NCBI GenBank assembly: GCA_019416935.1
Contig: DXWI01000001.1
Span: 124,001 to 188,000 of the forward strand
Source: Clostridiales bacterium
GTDB taxonomy: Bacteria; Bacillota; Clostridia; Christensenellales; CAG-138
Direction: 5' to 3'
DNA length: 64,000 nt
Below the pieces are notes generated by a model. That model worked only from the letters and a program-made list of their open reading frames with translations. It was not told where the DNA came from and made no database searches. The translations under genes and the position numbers were made by a program. Within the stretch, counting starts at the first letter, position 1. Each line of letters opens with the position of its first letter. Positions 1-8,558 of this stretch are shown piece by piece.

Positions 1-137
1 CCGACCGGAAAACGCCCTGTGCATTTCGCCGTCTCCGCTTTGATAAACGGCAGGTATTGTGCGATCAGGCTGTCGGCGTCCAGGCTGCTGCGCTGTGCCG
101 CCAGAACCCTTGCAACGATGCTGTGTTCCTCTTTCAC
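1..137 (-). CDS. RNA polymerase sigma factor, SigI-like (N-terminal 45 codons only)
   Basis: Partial gene that runs off the left edge. It starts with GTG at 135-137, preceded on the minus strand by AAGGAG with a 7-nt spacer. The visible peptide begins MKEEHSIVARVLAAQ and continues with DADSLIAQYLPFIKAE, which resembles the N-terminal conserved segment of SigI-type sigma factors (a short helix, then a 'LI.QY.PFI' stretch). In Bacillota, SigI proteins direct heat-shock or cell-wall and polysaccharide-sensing regulons, often with an RsgI anti-sigma partner, but no partner is visible here. Only 45 residues can be seen, so another sigma-70 family member is possible. Confidence 0.5.
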   Translation of the reverse strand, partial: MKEEHSIVARVLAAQRSSLDADSLIAQYLPFIKAETAKCTGRFPV

Positions 138-318
138 CTCAAGCTCCTTGCGTTGATAGAATACGGATGGAGCGCCTGAAAAACCGGTGTCCGCAGCAAA
201 ATGATTTACCGGAATTTTACCGCATTGCCCCAGTTACCATTTTCTCACATACCACGCAGGGCTTCGATCATCCTTTTGAAAAAACGGTGTAAAGTATATG
301 TAAAATGCGATATGCCTC

Positions 319-1557
319 TCATTCCTCATCCGCCTCGGCCGGCGCGCCGCCGGCCGACAGGGTCAGATATGTCCAGATCATCTTTACGATAAACGCATCA
401 TGGAAGCTCTTAGCCGGATCGAGTCCGGTCTTTTGCCGGAGCTTGTCAAGCCGATTTCCGATGGTGTTGCGGTGCTGGAACGTGGCGGCGGCAGTCCTGC
501 TGAAGCTCATGCAGTTGTCCACGAACGCGTTCGCCGTACCAATGATCTCCACGGGCAGCGCTGTTTCACCGTTCTTGAGCGCCTCAAGCGCCGGCAGGAT
601 GATCTTATTGACGATCTGCGGGTCGATGAAGTGGCAAACATGGTCGAACAGCAGATTATCCAGAATGTATACCTGATCGTCCGGGCGCGTCTTTTTGCCG
701 ATCCGTATGGTTTCCGCGGCCTCGGAAAAGCTCTTGGTCACATCCTTGAGATTCGCGTAGATGTTGCCGTAAGCGATATGGAAGGAAAAGCAGGTAAACG
801 CTGAGAGCAGGCTTTCCACCTCCTCACAAATCTTATCGAGCGAGAGGTAAGCGCGGCTGATATCGCTGTTTTGGATGAACGACTTAATGATCAGGATGGT
901 GTTGCGGTCATACGCAAGGATCATATCCTGCGTGTTGAAAAACCGACACGCGCGGATCCGCTTCACGATATCCTCGTTGATCCGTTCAATCGACGACTGG
1001 TAGCCGAGGTTGAGATTGATGTTGAAATAGTTCGGCCGGTGATGGGCGAGGTTGATGTAGATCACGCTGCGCAGCAGCAGCGGATCCATTTCAAGCTTGT
1101 TGAGCGCCGTCACGATCTTCGGTTCCGACATGCTGTTGTCGAGCAGCGCCCGCGCAATCACACTGCGCTCATCCCCGGTGTGCAGGATGCTCTGCGTATA
1201 GTTCTGATATTCGATGGCCGTCTCGAGCGCAGATTTGATGAGCAGCCCAAGCGACGTTGCCGCTGCATGCGCGCCGGAAGCGATGACCACGCCGATCGTC
1301 TCCTCCTGCGCCAGAAGCGGCGTGCCATAGGTGACGCGGTTCTGATCGTCCCTATCTCCCTGCAGCGCGTCGTTGTGCTCAATCACGGCGGGCCGGCCGG
1401 ACTTCAGAATAAACTGGGCCGTCGTACTCGTCGCACCAACACGCGATTCCTCGGTGGAGGCCAGGATATGGGCGTTGGTATCCGTCACATAGACGATGGC
1501 GCCGGGCGTTTTGTGCTTTTCGAGCAGTTGTGCCAGAAAGCTCGTATTCAGAATCAT
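319..1557 (-). CDS. CdaR-family sugar diacid / glycerate transcriptional regulator
   Basis: 412-residue transcription factor. The N-terminal ~130 residues form a putative sugar-diacid recognition domain (start MILNTSFLAQLLEKHKTP, with a 'GAIVYVTDTNAHILAS' sensor-like strand). The C-terminal ~60 residues form a PucR-type helix-turn-helix (AAATFQHRNTIGNRLDKL). E. coli CdaR, the family model, activates glycerate, galactarate and glucarate genes. The gene is divergent from the gntP-kinase-enolase genes with a 265-bp AT-rich control region between, so these genes are its likely targets (inference). ATG at 1557 follows AGGATGGGGG. The inducer cannot be read from the sequence. Confidence 0.85.
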   Translation of the reverse strand: MILNTSFLAQLLEKHKTPGAIVYVTDTNAHILASTEESRVGATSTTAQFILKSGRPAVIEHNDALQGDRDDQNRVTYGTPLLAQEETIGVVIASGAHAAATSLGLLIKSALETAIEYQNYTQSILHTGDERSVIARALLDNSMSEPKIVTALNKLEMDPLLLRSVIYINLAHHRPNYFNINLNLGYQSSIERINEDIVKRIRACRFFNTQDMILAYDRNTILIIKSFIQNSDISRAYLSLDKICEEVESLLSAFTCFSFHIAYGNIYANLKDVTKSFSEAAETIRIGKKTRPDDQVYILDNLLFDHVCHFIDPQIVNKIILPALEALKNGETALPVEIIGTANAFVDNCMSFSRTAAATFQHRNTIGNRLDKLRQKTGLDPAKSFHDAFIVKMIWTYLTLSAGGAPAEADEE

Positions 1558-1592
1558 GATTGATCTATTCCCCCATCCTGTTGATTGTAACT

Positions 1593-1621
1593 ATTATACA
1601 TAATCTTGCAAAATTCCTCAA
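1593..1621 (-). promoter_or_regulatory. Predicted sigma-A promoter of the CdaR-family gene
   Basis: On the minus strand, TTGAGG (1616-1621) and a perfect TATAAT (1593-1598) are separated by exactly 17 bp, about 36 bp upstream of the regulator start codon. It lies in the AT-rich divergent region (1558-1822) that should also hold the regulator's own binding sites. I could not identify a convincing operator there. Confidence 0.6.
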
Positions 1622-1734
1622 ACAAATTGTTCAAATTGCTGTTTATCGATTAAAATAGCTCTAAATCAATGATTGTATTAGCAATAATGCACGCAAGTAA
1701 TCGCGTTCCGTTTGTTTTTCTGACGAATCGGCCG

Positions 1735-1763
1735 TTGCCTGCCCGCCGGTGGATTTGTAAGAT
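1735..1763 (+). promoter_or_regulatory. Possible promoter of the gntP operon
   Basis: TTGCCT (1735-1740) and TAAGAT (1758-1763) have a 17-bp spacer and lie 59 bp upstream of the permease start. Both boxes match the consensus only partially, as expected for an activator-dependent promoter, but the call is weak. Confidence 0.3.
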
Positions 1764-1822
1764 ACAGGTAAGACCCTGTCCGTTCAAATCTATGGCGTCA
1801 TTATTAGTTATAGGAGGTAAAC

Positions 1823-3157
1823 ATGTTACAGGTTATCTTGCTCGTGGTCAGCGTGGCATTGCTCATTGTCATGATTTCCAAGCTGAAAATCCACGCGTTT
1901 CTCTCTCTGCTGATCGTCTCTCTGCTGCTGGGCATTGCCGCAGGTCTGCCGCTTGCCGACGTCGCTACAACCGTTGCGGCCGGTTTTGGCGGCACGATGC
2001 AGAACATCGGTATCGTCATCATTTGCGGCGTCATCATCGGCGAAGTGCTCGATAAAACCGGCGGCGCGCAGAAAATCGCGGATTCCATTCTCCGCCTGGT
2101 CGGCATTAAGCGCGCGCCTCTGGCCGTTGCGCTTACCGGCGGCGTGGTCTCCATCCCGACGTTCTGCGATTCCGGTTTCGTCATTCTGAACCCCGTTATC
2201 CGCGCGCTCTCCCGGGTCGGCAAAATCCCTTATATGACCCTCGTTTCTGCGCTGATGGCCGGCCTTCTGACTACGCACTCCCTCGTTCCGCCGACGCCCG
2301 GCCCGATCGCGGCCGCCGGTATCCTCGGCGCAGACGTCGGCAAGGTCATGCTGTACGGCATCATCATTTCCATCCCGGTCATCCTCGTTTCCATTCTCTG
2401 GGCCAATTCCAAGTTCCTGCGCTCCAAGTATCCGGACATCGCGCCCGAAGAGGAAGAGGCGGACAGACTCAATGAGCAGTTCAAGGAGACGGTCAAAAAT
2501 GCGCCGTCCACGTTTATGTCCTACCTGCCCATCGTTCTGCCGATCATTTTGATCGTTGTTCGCTCCTTCTTCACCATGTACGGCGATGCGGAAACCGGCC
2601 TGTACAAGTTTATCAACTTCATCGGTACGCCGTATGTGGCGTTGCTGCTCGGCGCGCTCGTCTCCTTCCTGCTGCCCAGCAAGATCAACGGTCTTGTGAC
2701 CGACACCTGGATCACCAGCGCCATCAAGAGTAGCGCGGAAATCGTGCTGATCACCGGTATCGCGGGCAGCTTCGGCAAGATCCTGCAGACCACCGGTGTG
2801 GGCGACATCCTCGCCCAGTTCATCGCGGGTTCCGGCCTGCCGAGCGTGCTGCTGCCGTTCATCATTTCGGCTATCGTGCTGATTGCGCAGGGCTCCGCCA
2901 CCGTCGCGCTGACGACCACGGCCGCCATCGTGCTGCCGCTGCTCCCGGCGCTCGGCATCTCCCCCGAACTGGCGGTCATCGCGATCGCGGGCGGTTCCTT
3001 CTGCGGCGTGTTCCCGCAGGGTTCCTACTTCTGGTGCGTGACCAAGCTCTCGGGCTTTGACATCAAAAAGGGTTACGTTGCCGTCACGGCTACATCGTTC
3101 GTCATGGGTATTACGGCGTTTGTCTCCATCTGGATTATGTCGTTGATCGTGGCATAA
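1823..3157 (+). CDS. GntP-family organic acid:proton symporter
   Basis: 444-residue, highly hydrophobic inner-membrane permease with about 12 predicted membrane segments. It contains GntP-family stretches such as FGGTMQNIGIVIICG, TGGVVSIPTFCDSGFV, the central LLTTHSLVPPTPGPIAAA and C-terminal GSFCGVFPQGSYFW. Family members import gluconate, glycerate or related hydroxy acids with protons. ATG at 1823 follows a strong AGGAGGT. It is the first gene of a plus-strand cluster with an APH-fold kinase and an enolase paralogue, and is divergent from a CdaR-type regulator, so a small hydroxy acid such as glycerate is a reasonable substrate. That is inferred from context, not proven. Confidence 0.9.
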   Translation: MLQVILLVVSVALLIVMISKLKIHAFLSLLIVSLLLGIAAGLPLADVATTVAAGFGGTMQNIGIVIICGVIIGEVLDKTGGAQKIADSILRLVGIKRAPLAVALTGGVVSIPTFCDSGFVILNPVIRALSRVGKIPYMTLVSALMAGLLTTHSLVPPTPGPIAAAGILGADVGKVMLYGIIISIPVILVSILWANSKFLRSKYPDIAPEEEEADRLNEQFKETVKNAPSTFMSYLPIVLPIILIVVRSFFTMYGDAETGLYKFINFIGTPYVALLLGALVSFLLPSKINGLVTDTWITSAIKSSAEIVLITGIAGSFGKILQTTGVGDILAQFIAGSGLPSVLLPFIISAIVLIAQGSATVALTTTAAIVLPLLPALGISPELAVIAIAGGSFCGVFPQGSYFWCVTKLSGFDIKKGYVAVTATSFVMGITAFVSIWIMSLIVA

Positions 3158-3310
3158 GCTCCAACGGAACGGTATTTCGAAACAGCCTTTCGAAAACGCG
3201 CCGCATTGGATTTGATACGGAGGTCCGTGCACCGTGCGGCGCCGGGTGCGCCAAGCCCGGCGCCCGGTGTACGAAATCAGGGATCGGTTTAACGAAGTGA
3301 GGAAACTGAC

Positions 3311-4330
3311 ATGATCGACATTTCTGACAAAGGTGTATTGGAGCAGTATTTGCTCGAAAAGAAGATCGTAAATCCGACGGACGGATATTCCTTCCATTAC
3401 TGCAAGGGCGGCGTTTCCTGCACGGTAGTATTCGTCTATGCGGGCGAGAAGCAGCTCATCATCAAGCAGGGACTGGCGCAGCTCAAGGTCAAAGAGGAGT
3501 GGTTGTGCGATCCCAACCGCATGAATATCGAGCAGGAGAGCAACCGCATCTACCATGAGCTGGTGCCGGATTGCGCGCCGGAAATCTATTTTTACGACGG
3601 CGATAACTTTATCTACGGCCGCGAGGCTGTCCCGGAGGATTGGCGCATGTGGAAGGCCGATCTGCTCGCGGGCAAGCTCGATTTTTCGGCCGCCGGCAAG
3701 ATTGCCAACACCCTTCTGACGGTTCACAACGCCTGCTCGCGCGACCGTGCCGTAGCGGAGGCGTTTGACAGCAAGGATATTTTTTATAACCTGCGCATCT
3801 CACCGTATTTTGAGTTTACAAAGAACAAGCACCCGGAGCGCAGCGACTTCATTTCCTCCGTGATCGATTTTTTGATGGAGGCCAAAGTGACGCTGATCCA
3901 CGGCGACTTCAGTCCGAAAAACATCATGACGGATGGAAACGCGGTCAGCATTCTCGACTATGAGGTTGCGCATTATGGGCATCCCGCCTTTGATCTGGGG
4001 TTTTTCTCCACGCATTTTGTGCTCAAGGCCATCAAGAACAAGGCGTGGGCCGAGAGTTATTTGAACATGTTGGTCTACATGATGGATATCTACTTCCGTG
4101 GCGTGGACTGCATGGATCCGAAAACGCTTGAGGAATGCTATATCAAGACTTGGGCGCTGATCGTGCTGGCGCGTGTGGACGGCAAGTCCCCGGCCGAGTA
4201 CATCACCGATGAGGCCGACAAGGCGCTCGCGCGCGAAGTTGCTTTCGCCATGATCGATGAAAACCTGACCGGCTATCGGGACGCTGCGGCCATGATGCTG
4301 CAAAAAGTGAAACAGGCGAGAGGAGAATGA
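3311..4330 (+). CDS. APH/choline-kinase-fold small-molecule kinase (methylthioribose-kinase-like)
   Basis: 339-residue phosphotransferase of the aminoglycoside-phosphotransferase/protein-kinase-like fold. Visible motifs are the beta-3 lysine in LIIKQG (K52), the catalytic loop HGDFSPKN (H197-N204, catalytic D199) and the metal-binding ILDYE (D216). The 'GHPAFDLGFF' tail after it is typical of the family. The layout recalls methylthioribose kinase, but substrate-determining loops differ by family. It lies 153 bp after the permease and only 4 bp before the enolase paralogue (stop TGA 4328-4330, ATG 4335), so kinase and enolase are probably co-translated. A role phosphorylating the imported acid to an enolase-type substrate is inference. 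ATG 3311 follows GTGAGGA. Confidence 0.8.
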   Translation: MIDISDKGVLEQYLLEKKIVNPTDGYSFHYCKGGVSCTVVFVYAGEKQLIIKQGLAQLKVKEEWLCDPNRMNIEQESNRIYHELVPDCAPEIYFYDGDNFIYGREAVPEDWRMWKADLLAGKLDFSAAGKIANTLLTVHNACSRDRAVAEAFDSKDIFYNLRISPYFEFTKNKHPERSDFISSVIDFLMEAKVTLIHGDFSPKNIMTDGNAVSILDYEVAHYGHPAFDLGFFSTHFVLKAIKNKAWAESYLNMLVYMMDIYFRGVDCMDPKTLEECYIKTWALIVLARVDGKSPAEYITDEADKALAREVAFAMIDENLTGYRDAAAMMLQKVKQARGE

Positions 4331-4334
4331 ATCC

Positions 4335-5642
4335 ATGACAGACTTTACCATTGTTGATGTGATCGCGCGCCAGATCTTTGATTCGCGCGCCAACCCCACC
4401 GTTGAAGTGGAGGTTACGCTGGCCTGCGGCGCGGTGGGCCGCGGCATCGTACCGTCCGGCGCTTCCACCGGTGCCTATGAAGCGCTGGAGCTGCGCGATA
4501 CGGATCATCCGGAATATCTGGGCGGCAAGGGCGTGCGCACCGCCATTCGCAACGTGGAAACCGAGCTGCGCGACGCGCTCATCGGCAAGCGTGCGGACCG
4601 GCAGGCCGAGCTGGACCGAATGATGATCGAGCTCGACGGCACGCCGAACAAGAGCCGTCTCGGGGCGAACGCGATTCTCGGCTGCTCTCTGGCCATCGCT
4701 TATGCTGCCGCAAACGCCAAGGGCGAGCCGCTGTACCGGTATCTTGGCGGCGCCAACGCCAGAACCGTTCCCGTACCCATGATCCAGATCATCGGCGGTG
4801 GCGCACATGCGGTCAACTCCATCGATGTACAGGACTTTCTCGTGATCCCGATGAGCGCAGAGACGTTTGAAGAAGGCTTTGCCATGGTCGTTAACGTCTA
4901 TAACGCCACGAAAAAAGTATTCCAGAGGAATGGCAAGCCGTTGGCGATCGCCGACGAGGGCGGCTTCTGGCCCACCGACTTCAAATCGAACGAGGAGGGT
5001 CTCGCGCTTTTGACCGAGGGCATCCGCCTGGCCGGCTACGAGCCGATGAAGGATATCGCCATCGCGCTGGACATCGCCTCGAGCGAGTTCTACAACAAGG
5101 ATGACGGCACCTACAACTTCAGCCTTGAAAACAAGCGGATGACCCGCGAGGAGTTCGTAGAGCTGCTGTGCGACTGGGTGGACCGCTACCCGATCATCTC
5201 CATCGAGGACGGCTGTTCCGAGTTTGACTGGGAGGGCTATCAGCTTCTGACCGAACGGCTCGGCAGGCGCATCCAGCTCATCGGCGACGATCTGTTCACC
5301 ACGAATATCGCACGCATCCAGAAGGGCATCGACATGGGCGTGTGCAATTCCGTGCTCATCAAGCTCAACCAGATCGGCACCATTACCGAAACGCTTGAGG
5401 CCATTGAACTCACGAAGAACGCGGGCTATCTACCGGTCATCTCCGCGCGCTCCGGCGAAACAGAGGACGCCACCATCGTGCACCTGTCCATCGCCACCAA
5501 TGCCGGTCAGCTGAAGGTCGGCTCCGTCGCCCGCAGCGAACGCGCCGTGAAGTGGAACGAGACGATCCGGATGGAGCAGCTCATGGGCAAGAGCGGCAGC
5601 TATCCCTCCGGCAGCATCTTCCAGCGCGTCATCAAAGCGTAA
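4335..5642 (+). CDS. Enolase-family paralogue with altered catalytic residues
   Basis: 435 residues, full enolase length, alignable throughout. Retained: the substrate loop PSGASTGAYEALELRD, E208 (ADEGGF), metal ligands D246 (ALDIASSE), E291 (SIEDG) and D318 (GDDLF), K343 (LIKLNQIGT) and K394. Altered: the usual SRGNPT reads SRANPT. The catalytic Glu of 'QEF' (yeast E168) is Asp (D167 in VQDFL). GGEHADN reads GGAHAVN, keeping H158. The catalytic His of SHRSGETED (yeast H373) is Ala (A371 in SARSGETED). These changes argue against it being simply the housekeeping glycolytic enolase. A related dehydration of a different phosphorylated acid, or a weakened enolase, is possible. It follows the kinase by 4 bp; 'agaggagaatgaatcc' supplies the ribosome site. 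Confidence 0.9.
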   Translation: MTDFTIVDVIARQIFDSRANPTVEVEVTLACGAVGRGIVPSGASTGAYEALELRDTDHPEYLGGKGVRTAIRNVETELRDALIGKRADRQAELDRMMIELDGTPNKSRLGANAILGCSLAIAYAAANAKGEPLYRYLGGANARTVPVPMIQIIGGGAHAVNSIDVQDFLVIPMSAETFEEGFAMVVNVYNATKKVFQRNGKPLAIADEGGFWPTDFKSNEEGLALLTEGIRLAGYEPMKDIAIALDIASSEFYNKDDGTYNFSLENKRMTREEFVELLCDWVDRYPIISIEDGCSEFDWEGYQLLTERLGRRIQLIGDDLFTTNIARIQKGIDMGVCNSVLIKLNQIGTITETLEAIELTKNAGYLPVISARSGETEDATIVHLSIATNAGQLKVGSVARSERAVKWNETIRMEQLMGKSGSYPSGSIFQRVIKA

Positions 5643-5670
5643 TCGCTTTCGGCCGTATCCCATCCAATCC

Positions 5671-5697
5671 GGAGAACCGCCTTATCGGCGGTTCTCC
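5671..5697 (+). terminator. Rho-independent terminator after the enolase paralogue
   Basis: Perfect 11-bp stem GGAGAACCGCC/GGCGGTTCTCC with a 4-nt loop, followed by ATTTGCGCTTTT. It separates the permease-kinase-enolase genes from the downstream methyltransferase. Confidence 0.75.
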
Positions 5698-5753
5698 ATT
5701 TGCGCTTTTCGCCCATCCGTGATATAGTGCAAGATGCAGACAGGAGGATTCCT

Positions 5754-6797
5754 ATGGCTCAGGCATTGGAGATGACGCCGTATGCGCGCGTCATGGCCGC
5801 CATTCGGGGCGAACCGTTCGACGTGTATCCCGCCATTACGCCAACCTCGGTCGTTACGGAGGGCGTCATGCAGCGGGCAAACGCCTATTTCCCCACAGCC
5901 CACACGCGGGCTTCCGAGATGGCGGCGCTCGCCGCTGTCGGTCATGATTATTTCGGCTTTGACTCCGTCATGCCGTACTTTTCCATTCTGCTCGAATCCG
6001 CTGCGCTGGGCGCCGAGATCGATTGGGGCAGCATCGACCAGACGCCGCGCGTCGTCAAAACCGCCATTTCTCAGGCCGGGCACTATGCAGCGCCCGCGGG
6101 ATTTCTCAAACGCCAGCATTTTCAGCGTCTGTTGTCCGCCGTCAGCATTCTGCATAAGAAGTACCGCGGCCGCGTCGCCGTCATCGGAAAGGTCATCGGC
6201 CCATGGACGCTGGCTTATCACCTCTATGGGGTGGAAAAGTTGGTGCTGGATACGATTCTCGAGCCGGAACAGACCAAGGCGTTCATCTGCGAACTCTCAA
6301 AAATCCCCATGGTCTTTGCCAAGGCGCAGTTCGATGCGGGCGCGGATATCGTAACCTGGGCCGAACACTGCACGGCCGATTTGGTCAGCGCCGCCATCTA
6401 TGAGGATTTCGTTGCGCCCATTCACCGGCAGGCGGCAGCGGAGCTGCAAAGCGCCGGCCCGCTCGTGCTACACATCTGCGGCAACATTATGGATCGGTTG
6501 GACATGATCGCGGACACCGGCATCCAGATGCTGCATCTCGACTCGCGCAACGATATCAAAAGGGCCACTGAACTCGTCGGTGACCGCATCGCCCTGACCG
6601 GCTGTATCAATAATCCCTTTACGCTTGCGCAGGGCAAGCCGTCCGATGTATACAAGGAGGTGTGCGGCTGCATTCACAAGGGCATTCGCCTGATCTCGCC
6701 CGAGTGTGCCGTTCCCTGCCGCGTGCCGGATGAAAACCTTTTGACCCTCGTCAAAACCGCGCACCAGCGGCGCGGCCCCGGCGCATGCTTGGGCTAA
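5754..6797 (+). CDS. MtaA/CmuA-type uroporphyrinogen decarboxylase-family methyltransferase
   Basis: 347 residues. The family covers haem-pathway UroD and zinc-dependent methyl-transfer proteins that move methyl groups between corrinoid proteins and thiols such as coenzyme M. The protein contains the zinc-site signature expected for the methyltransferase branch: LVLHICGN (His-x-Cys) and a later Cys in ISPECAVPC. Its opening (MTPYARVMAAIRGEPFDVYPAI) also fits MtaA/CmuA. No corrinoid protein or methyltransferase partner is visible in the window, so substrate is unknown. The start is ATG 5754, which has AGGAGG at the right distance; an upstream in-frame ATG at 5700 overlaps the terminator and is unlikely. 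Confidence 0.75.
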   Translation: MAQALEMTPYARVMAAIRGEPFDVYPAITPTSVVTEGVMQRANAYFPTAHTRASEMAALAAVGHDYFGFDSVMPYFSILLESAALGAEIDWGSIDQTPRVVKTAISQAGHYAAPAGFLKRQHFQRLLSAVSILHKKYRGRVAVIGKVIGPWTLAYHLYGVEKLVLDTILEPEQTKAFICELSKIPMVFAKAQFDAGADIVTWAEHCTADLVSAAIYEDFVAPIHRQAAAELQSAGPLVLHICGNIMDRLDMIADTGIQMLHLDSRNDIKRATELVGDRIALTGCINNPFTLAQGKPSDVYKEVCGCIHKGIRLISPECAVPCRVPDENLLTLVKTAHQRRGPGACLG

Positions 6798-6803
6798 GGC
6801 CGG

Positions 6804-7445
6804 TCAGCCGCGGCCGGTCGAAAACGGCGCGCGCGCAAAGCAGGTCAGATCGTCCAAAAAGTCGTGCGTTTCAATACACCAGTCCGCTGGCGGCAGCGCC
6901 GCGTCAATCGTGAACGCGCGGCCCTGCACGTTGCCCACATCGTTCCAATCATAGTATCCGTCGCGCGTCTCGAGCGCATAGCGCATCATCACGGAGATGA
7001 TCGTGCCGCAGTGCGCTACGATCACGAGCGTTTTTGCGCCCGCCGCCTGTTCCGCCAGAACAACCCGTTCAAACGCCGGACAAACGCGCGCCATCACATC
7101 TTCCGTCGTCTCTCCGTTGGGATAAAATGCAGGATAGTCGTTCCGAATCGCACCCGCATAGCGCGGGTCTTTTTTGATTTCATCGTAGCACCGGCCCTGA
7201 AAATCCCCGAAGCACTGCTCGTTAAACGCCGGAACCGCTGCGATCGCCGCATGCGGAAACAGCAGCCGCGCCGTTTGCTGCGTGCGCGCGAGCGCGCTGG
7301 TGTACACTCTGCCCACATCCGGATAGCACCCCTTTTGCCGAACCGTCCGCACGCCCTCCGGACACAGGGGATCATCGATCTGGCCGACGTAGCGCCGCTG
7401 CCGGTTCAGGCCCGTCTGCCCATGGCGCACCATGAAAATCCGCAT
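6804..7445 (-). CDS. Histidine phosphatase-family protein (phosphoglycerate mutase/CobC-like)
   Basis: 213-residue histidine phosphatase. The catalytic RHG motif is at the N-terminus (MRIFMVRHGQTGLNRQRR), where the His is phosphorylated during catalysis. The second His is in VIVAHCGTIISVMM. Family members dephosphorylate small molecules such as alpha-ribazole phosphate, phosphoglycerates or sugar phosphates; the substrate is not readable here. It begins 3 bp after the stop of the membrane protein at 7449-8270, so the two form an operon. Its 3' end faces the methyltransferase gene convergently, with 6 bp between them. Confidence 0.85.
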   Translation of the reverse strand: MRIFMVRHGQTGLNRQRRYVGQIDDPLCPEGVRTVRQKGCYPDVGRVYTSALARTQQTARLLFPHAAIAAVPAFNEQCFGDFQGRCYDEIKKDPRYAGAIRNDYPAFYPNGETTEDVMARVCPAFERVVLAEQAAGAKTLVIVAHCGTIISVMMRYALETRDGYYDWNDVGNVQGRAFTIDAALPPADWCIETHDFLDDLTCFARAPFSTGRG

Positions 7446-7448
7446 GGT

Positions 7449-8270
7449 TCAGCGCTCCTCCGCAAGTTGTTCCCGCGCCCACCGGACGAACCATGTCTTT
7501 CCACCGGTTTGGATCATTTCTTCCAGAACGTTCTTCTCGCGATCCGGCCGGCGGCAGCGCATGCACGCCATCGCCTCCAGCGCACGAATCTCCAGACGTC
7601 GAATACGAAAGGCCTCCCGATCGCCCAGCTCGCGAAGAATATCGAGCTCCTTGGCCGGCAGCGTGCCCTCCTCGAGCAGCCGCTGCCAGCAGGAAAACTC
7701 CACCAAGCGACGGTGCATATTCTCCGCAAGCGCCGGGTTGACCGTTTTCGCGTCGGCTACGGCCGACCGAAATTCCCGAAGCGCTCCGGCGGAAGCCTCC
7801 GTCCGTTCCATCCACAGCAGATAATTGCAGCGACAGGCCTGCTGCAGCGTCCGGATGGCCGCATTGCGCTTTTTGTTGCGCGTGGGGCGGTAGGTGTCCC
7901 GAATCAGGGACAACGCTGTCTCAAAATCGCCGTTCGCCAGATACCCGTCTGCCAGATAGGCGCAGCAGATGGCATAATCGGCGCTTTCCGGCGACAGCTT
8001 TTCCGGCACGGTTCGGTATGCTGCAATGAAGGCCGCCGGATCCAACTGCTCGTGCAGCAGGCGCATGCGCCTGTTATTTTCGAGCGACGCGGCAATGTTT
8101 CCGGCAATGCTGGCGATCGAATACCCCGCCAGCAGGATAACCGCGGCGGTCAGTGTAAGCCGCCACCAGGCGGCGCCGGACAGCGCCGGCAGCACCAGCG
8201 CGCCGGTCACGGCCGCCAGCAACAGACAGGCGGCAAATACCAGGCGGCTTTTTGAAAAGCAGCGAATCAT
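7449..8270 (-). CDS. Hypothetical membrane protein with helical-repeat-like domain
   Basis: 273 residues starting MIRCFSKSRLVFAACLLL. Two hydrophobic segments close together (about residues 9-28 and 36-55) anchor it in the membrane. The remaining ~210 residues are alpha-helical, charged and Ala/Leu-rich (for example YAICCAYLADGYLANGDFET), resembling tetratricopeptide-type repeats, but I cannot assign a family. ATG 8270 is chosen because GGGGGAG precedes it by 5 nt and the membrane anchor begins there. An upstream in-frame start at 8444 adds 58 residues of non-coding appearance. It is co-transcribed with the downstream histidine phosphatase (3-bp gap). Confidence 0.7.
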   Translation of the reverse strand: MIRCFSKSRLVFAACLLLAAVTGALVLPALSGAAWWRLTLTAAVILLAGYSIASIAGNIAASLENNRRMRLLHEQLDPAAFIAAYRTVPEKLSPESADYAICCAYLADGYLANGDFETALSLIRDTYRPTRNKKRNAAIRTLQQACRCNYLLWMERTEASAGALREFRSAVADAKTVNPALAENMHRRLVEFSCWQRLLEEGTLPAKELDILRELGDREAFRIRRLEIRALEAMACMRCRRPDREKNVLEEMIQTGGKTWFVRWAREQLAEER

Positions 8271-8449
8271 GCAGTCTCCCCCGTATCGCAAAGTTCTTAC
8301 TCCTAGTATACAAAAGGGCGGCATCCGCCGCCATGATAAAACTGTTCCGCATCCCGCCGCCGGCGCACAAAACGTGTGCAAAGTGCTGCATTTTGCGGGG
8401 CGTCCTTCTTCCGGCGCGCCGTATGGCTGTCCTCCCCAACGCATAAACA

Positions 8450-8478
8450 GCCTGTCGAAAAAGTATCTTTCGACAGGC
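8450..8478 (-). terminator. Hairpin downstream of the truncated SIS gene
   Basis: 11-bp perfect stem GCCTGTCGAAA/TTTCGACAGGC with a 7-nt loop. On the minus strand it is followed by TGTTTATG, a weak T-tract. It probably ends transcription from the sugar operon side. The rest of 8271-8558 holds no gene I can support. Confidence 0.5.
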
Positions 8479-8558
8479 CGACCGGCAGCGCGTTGCAGCG
8501 GTTTGCCATCCGTCCGCGCATCCGCGGGTAAACCGCAGCGTGCACCGCGATACGGGAT

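Noticed and set aside
1826..3727. 633-codon open frame antisense to the GntP gene
   Set aside because: Composition is Asp/Arg/Gln-rich shadow of a GC-rich gene; the plus-strand GntP family evidence is decisive.
4203..4808. Antisense open frames over the enolase gene
   Set aside because: GC-rich third positions keep several antisense frames open; no ribosome sites or family motifs.
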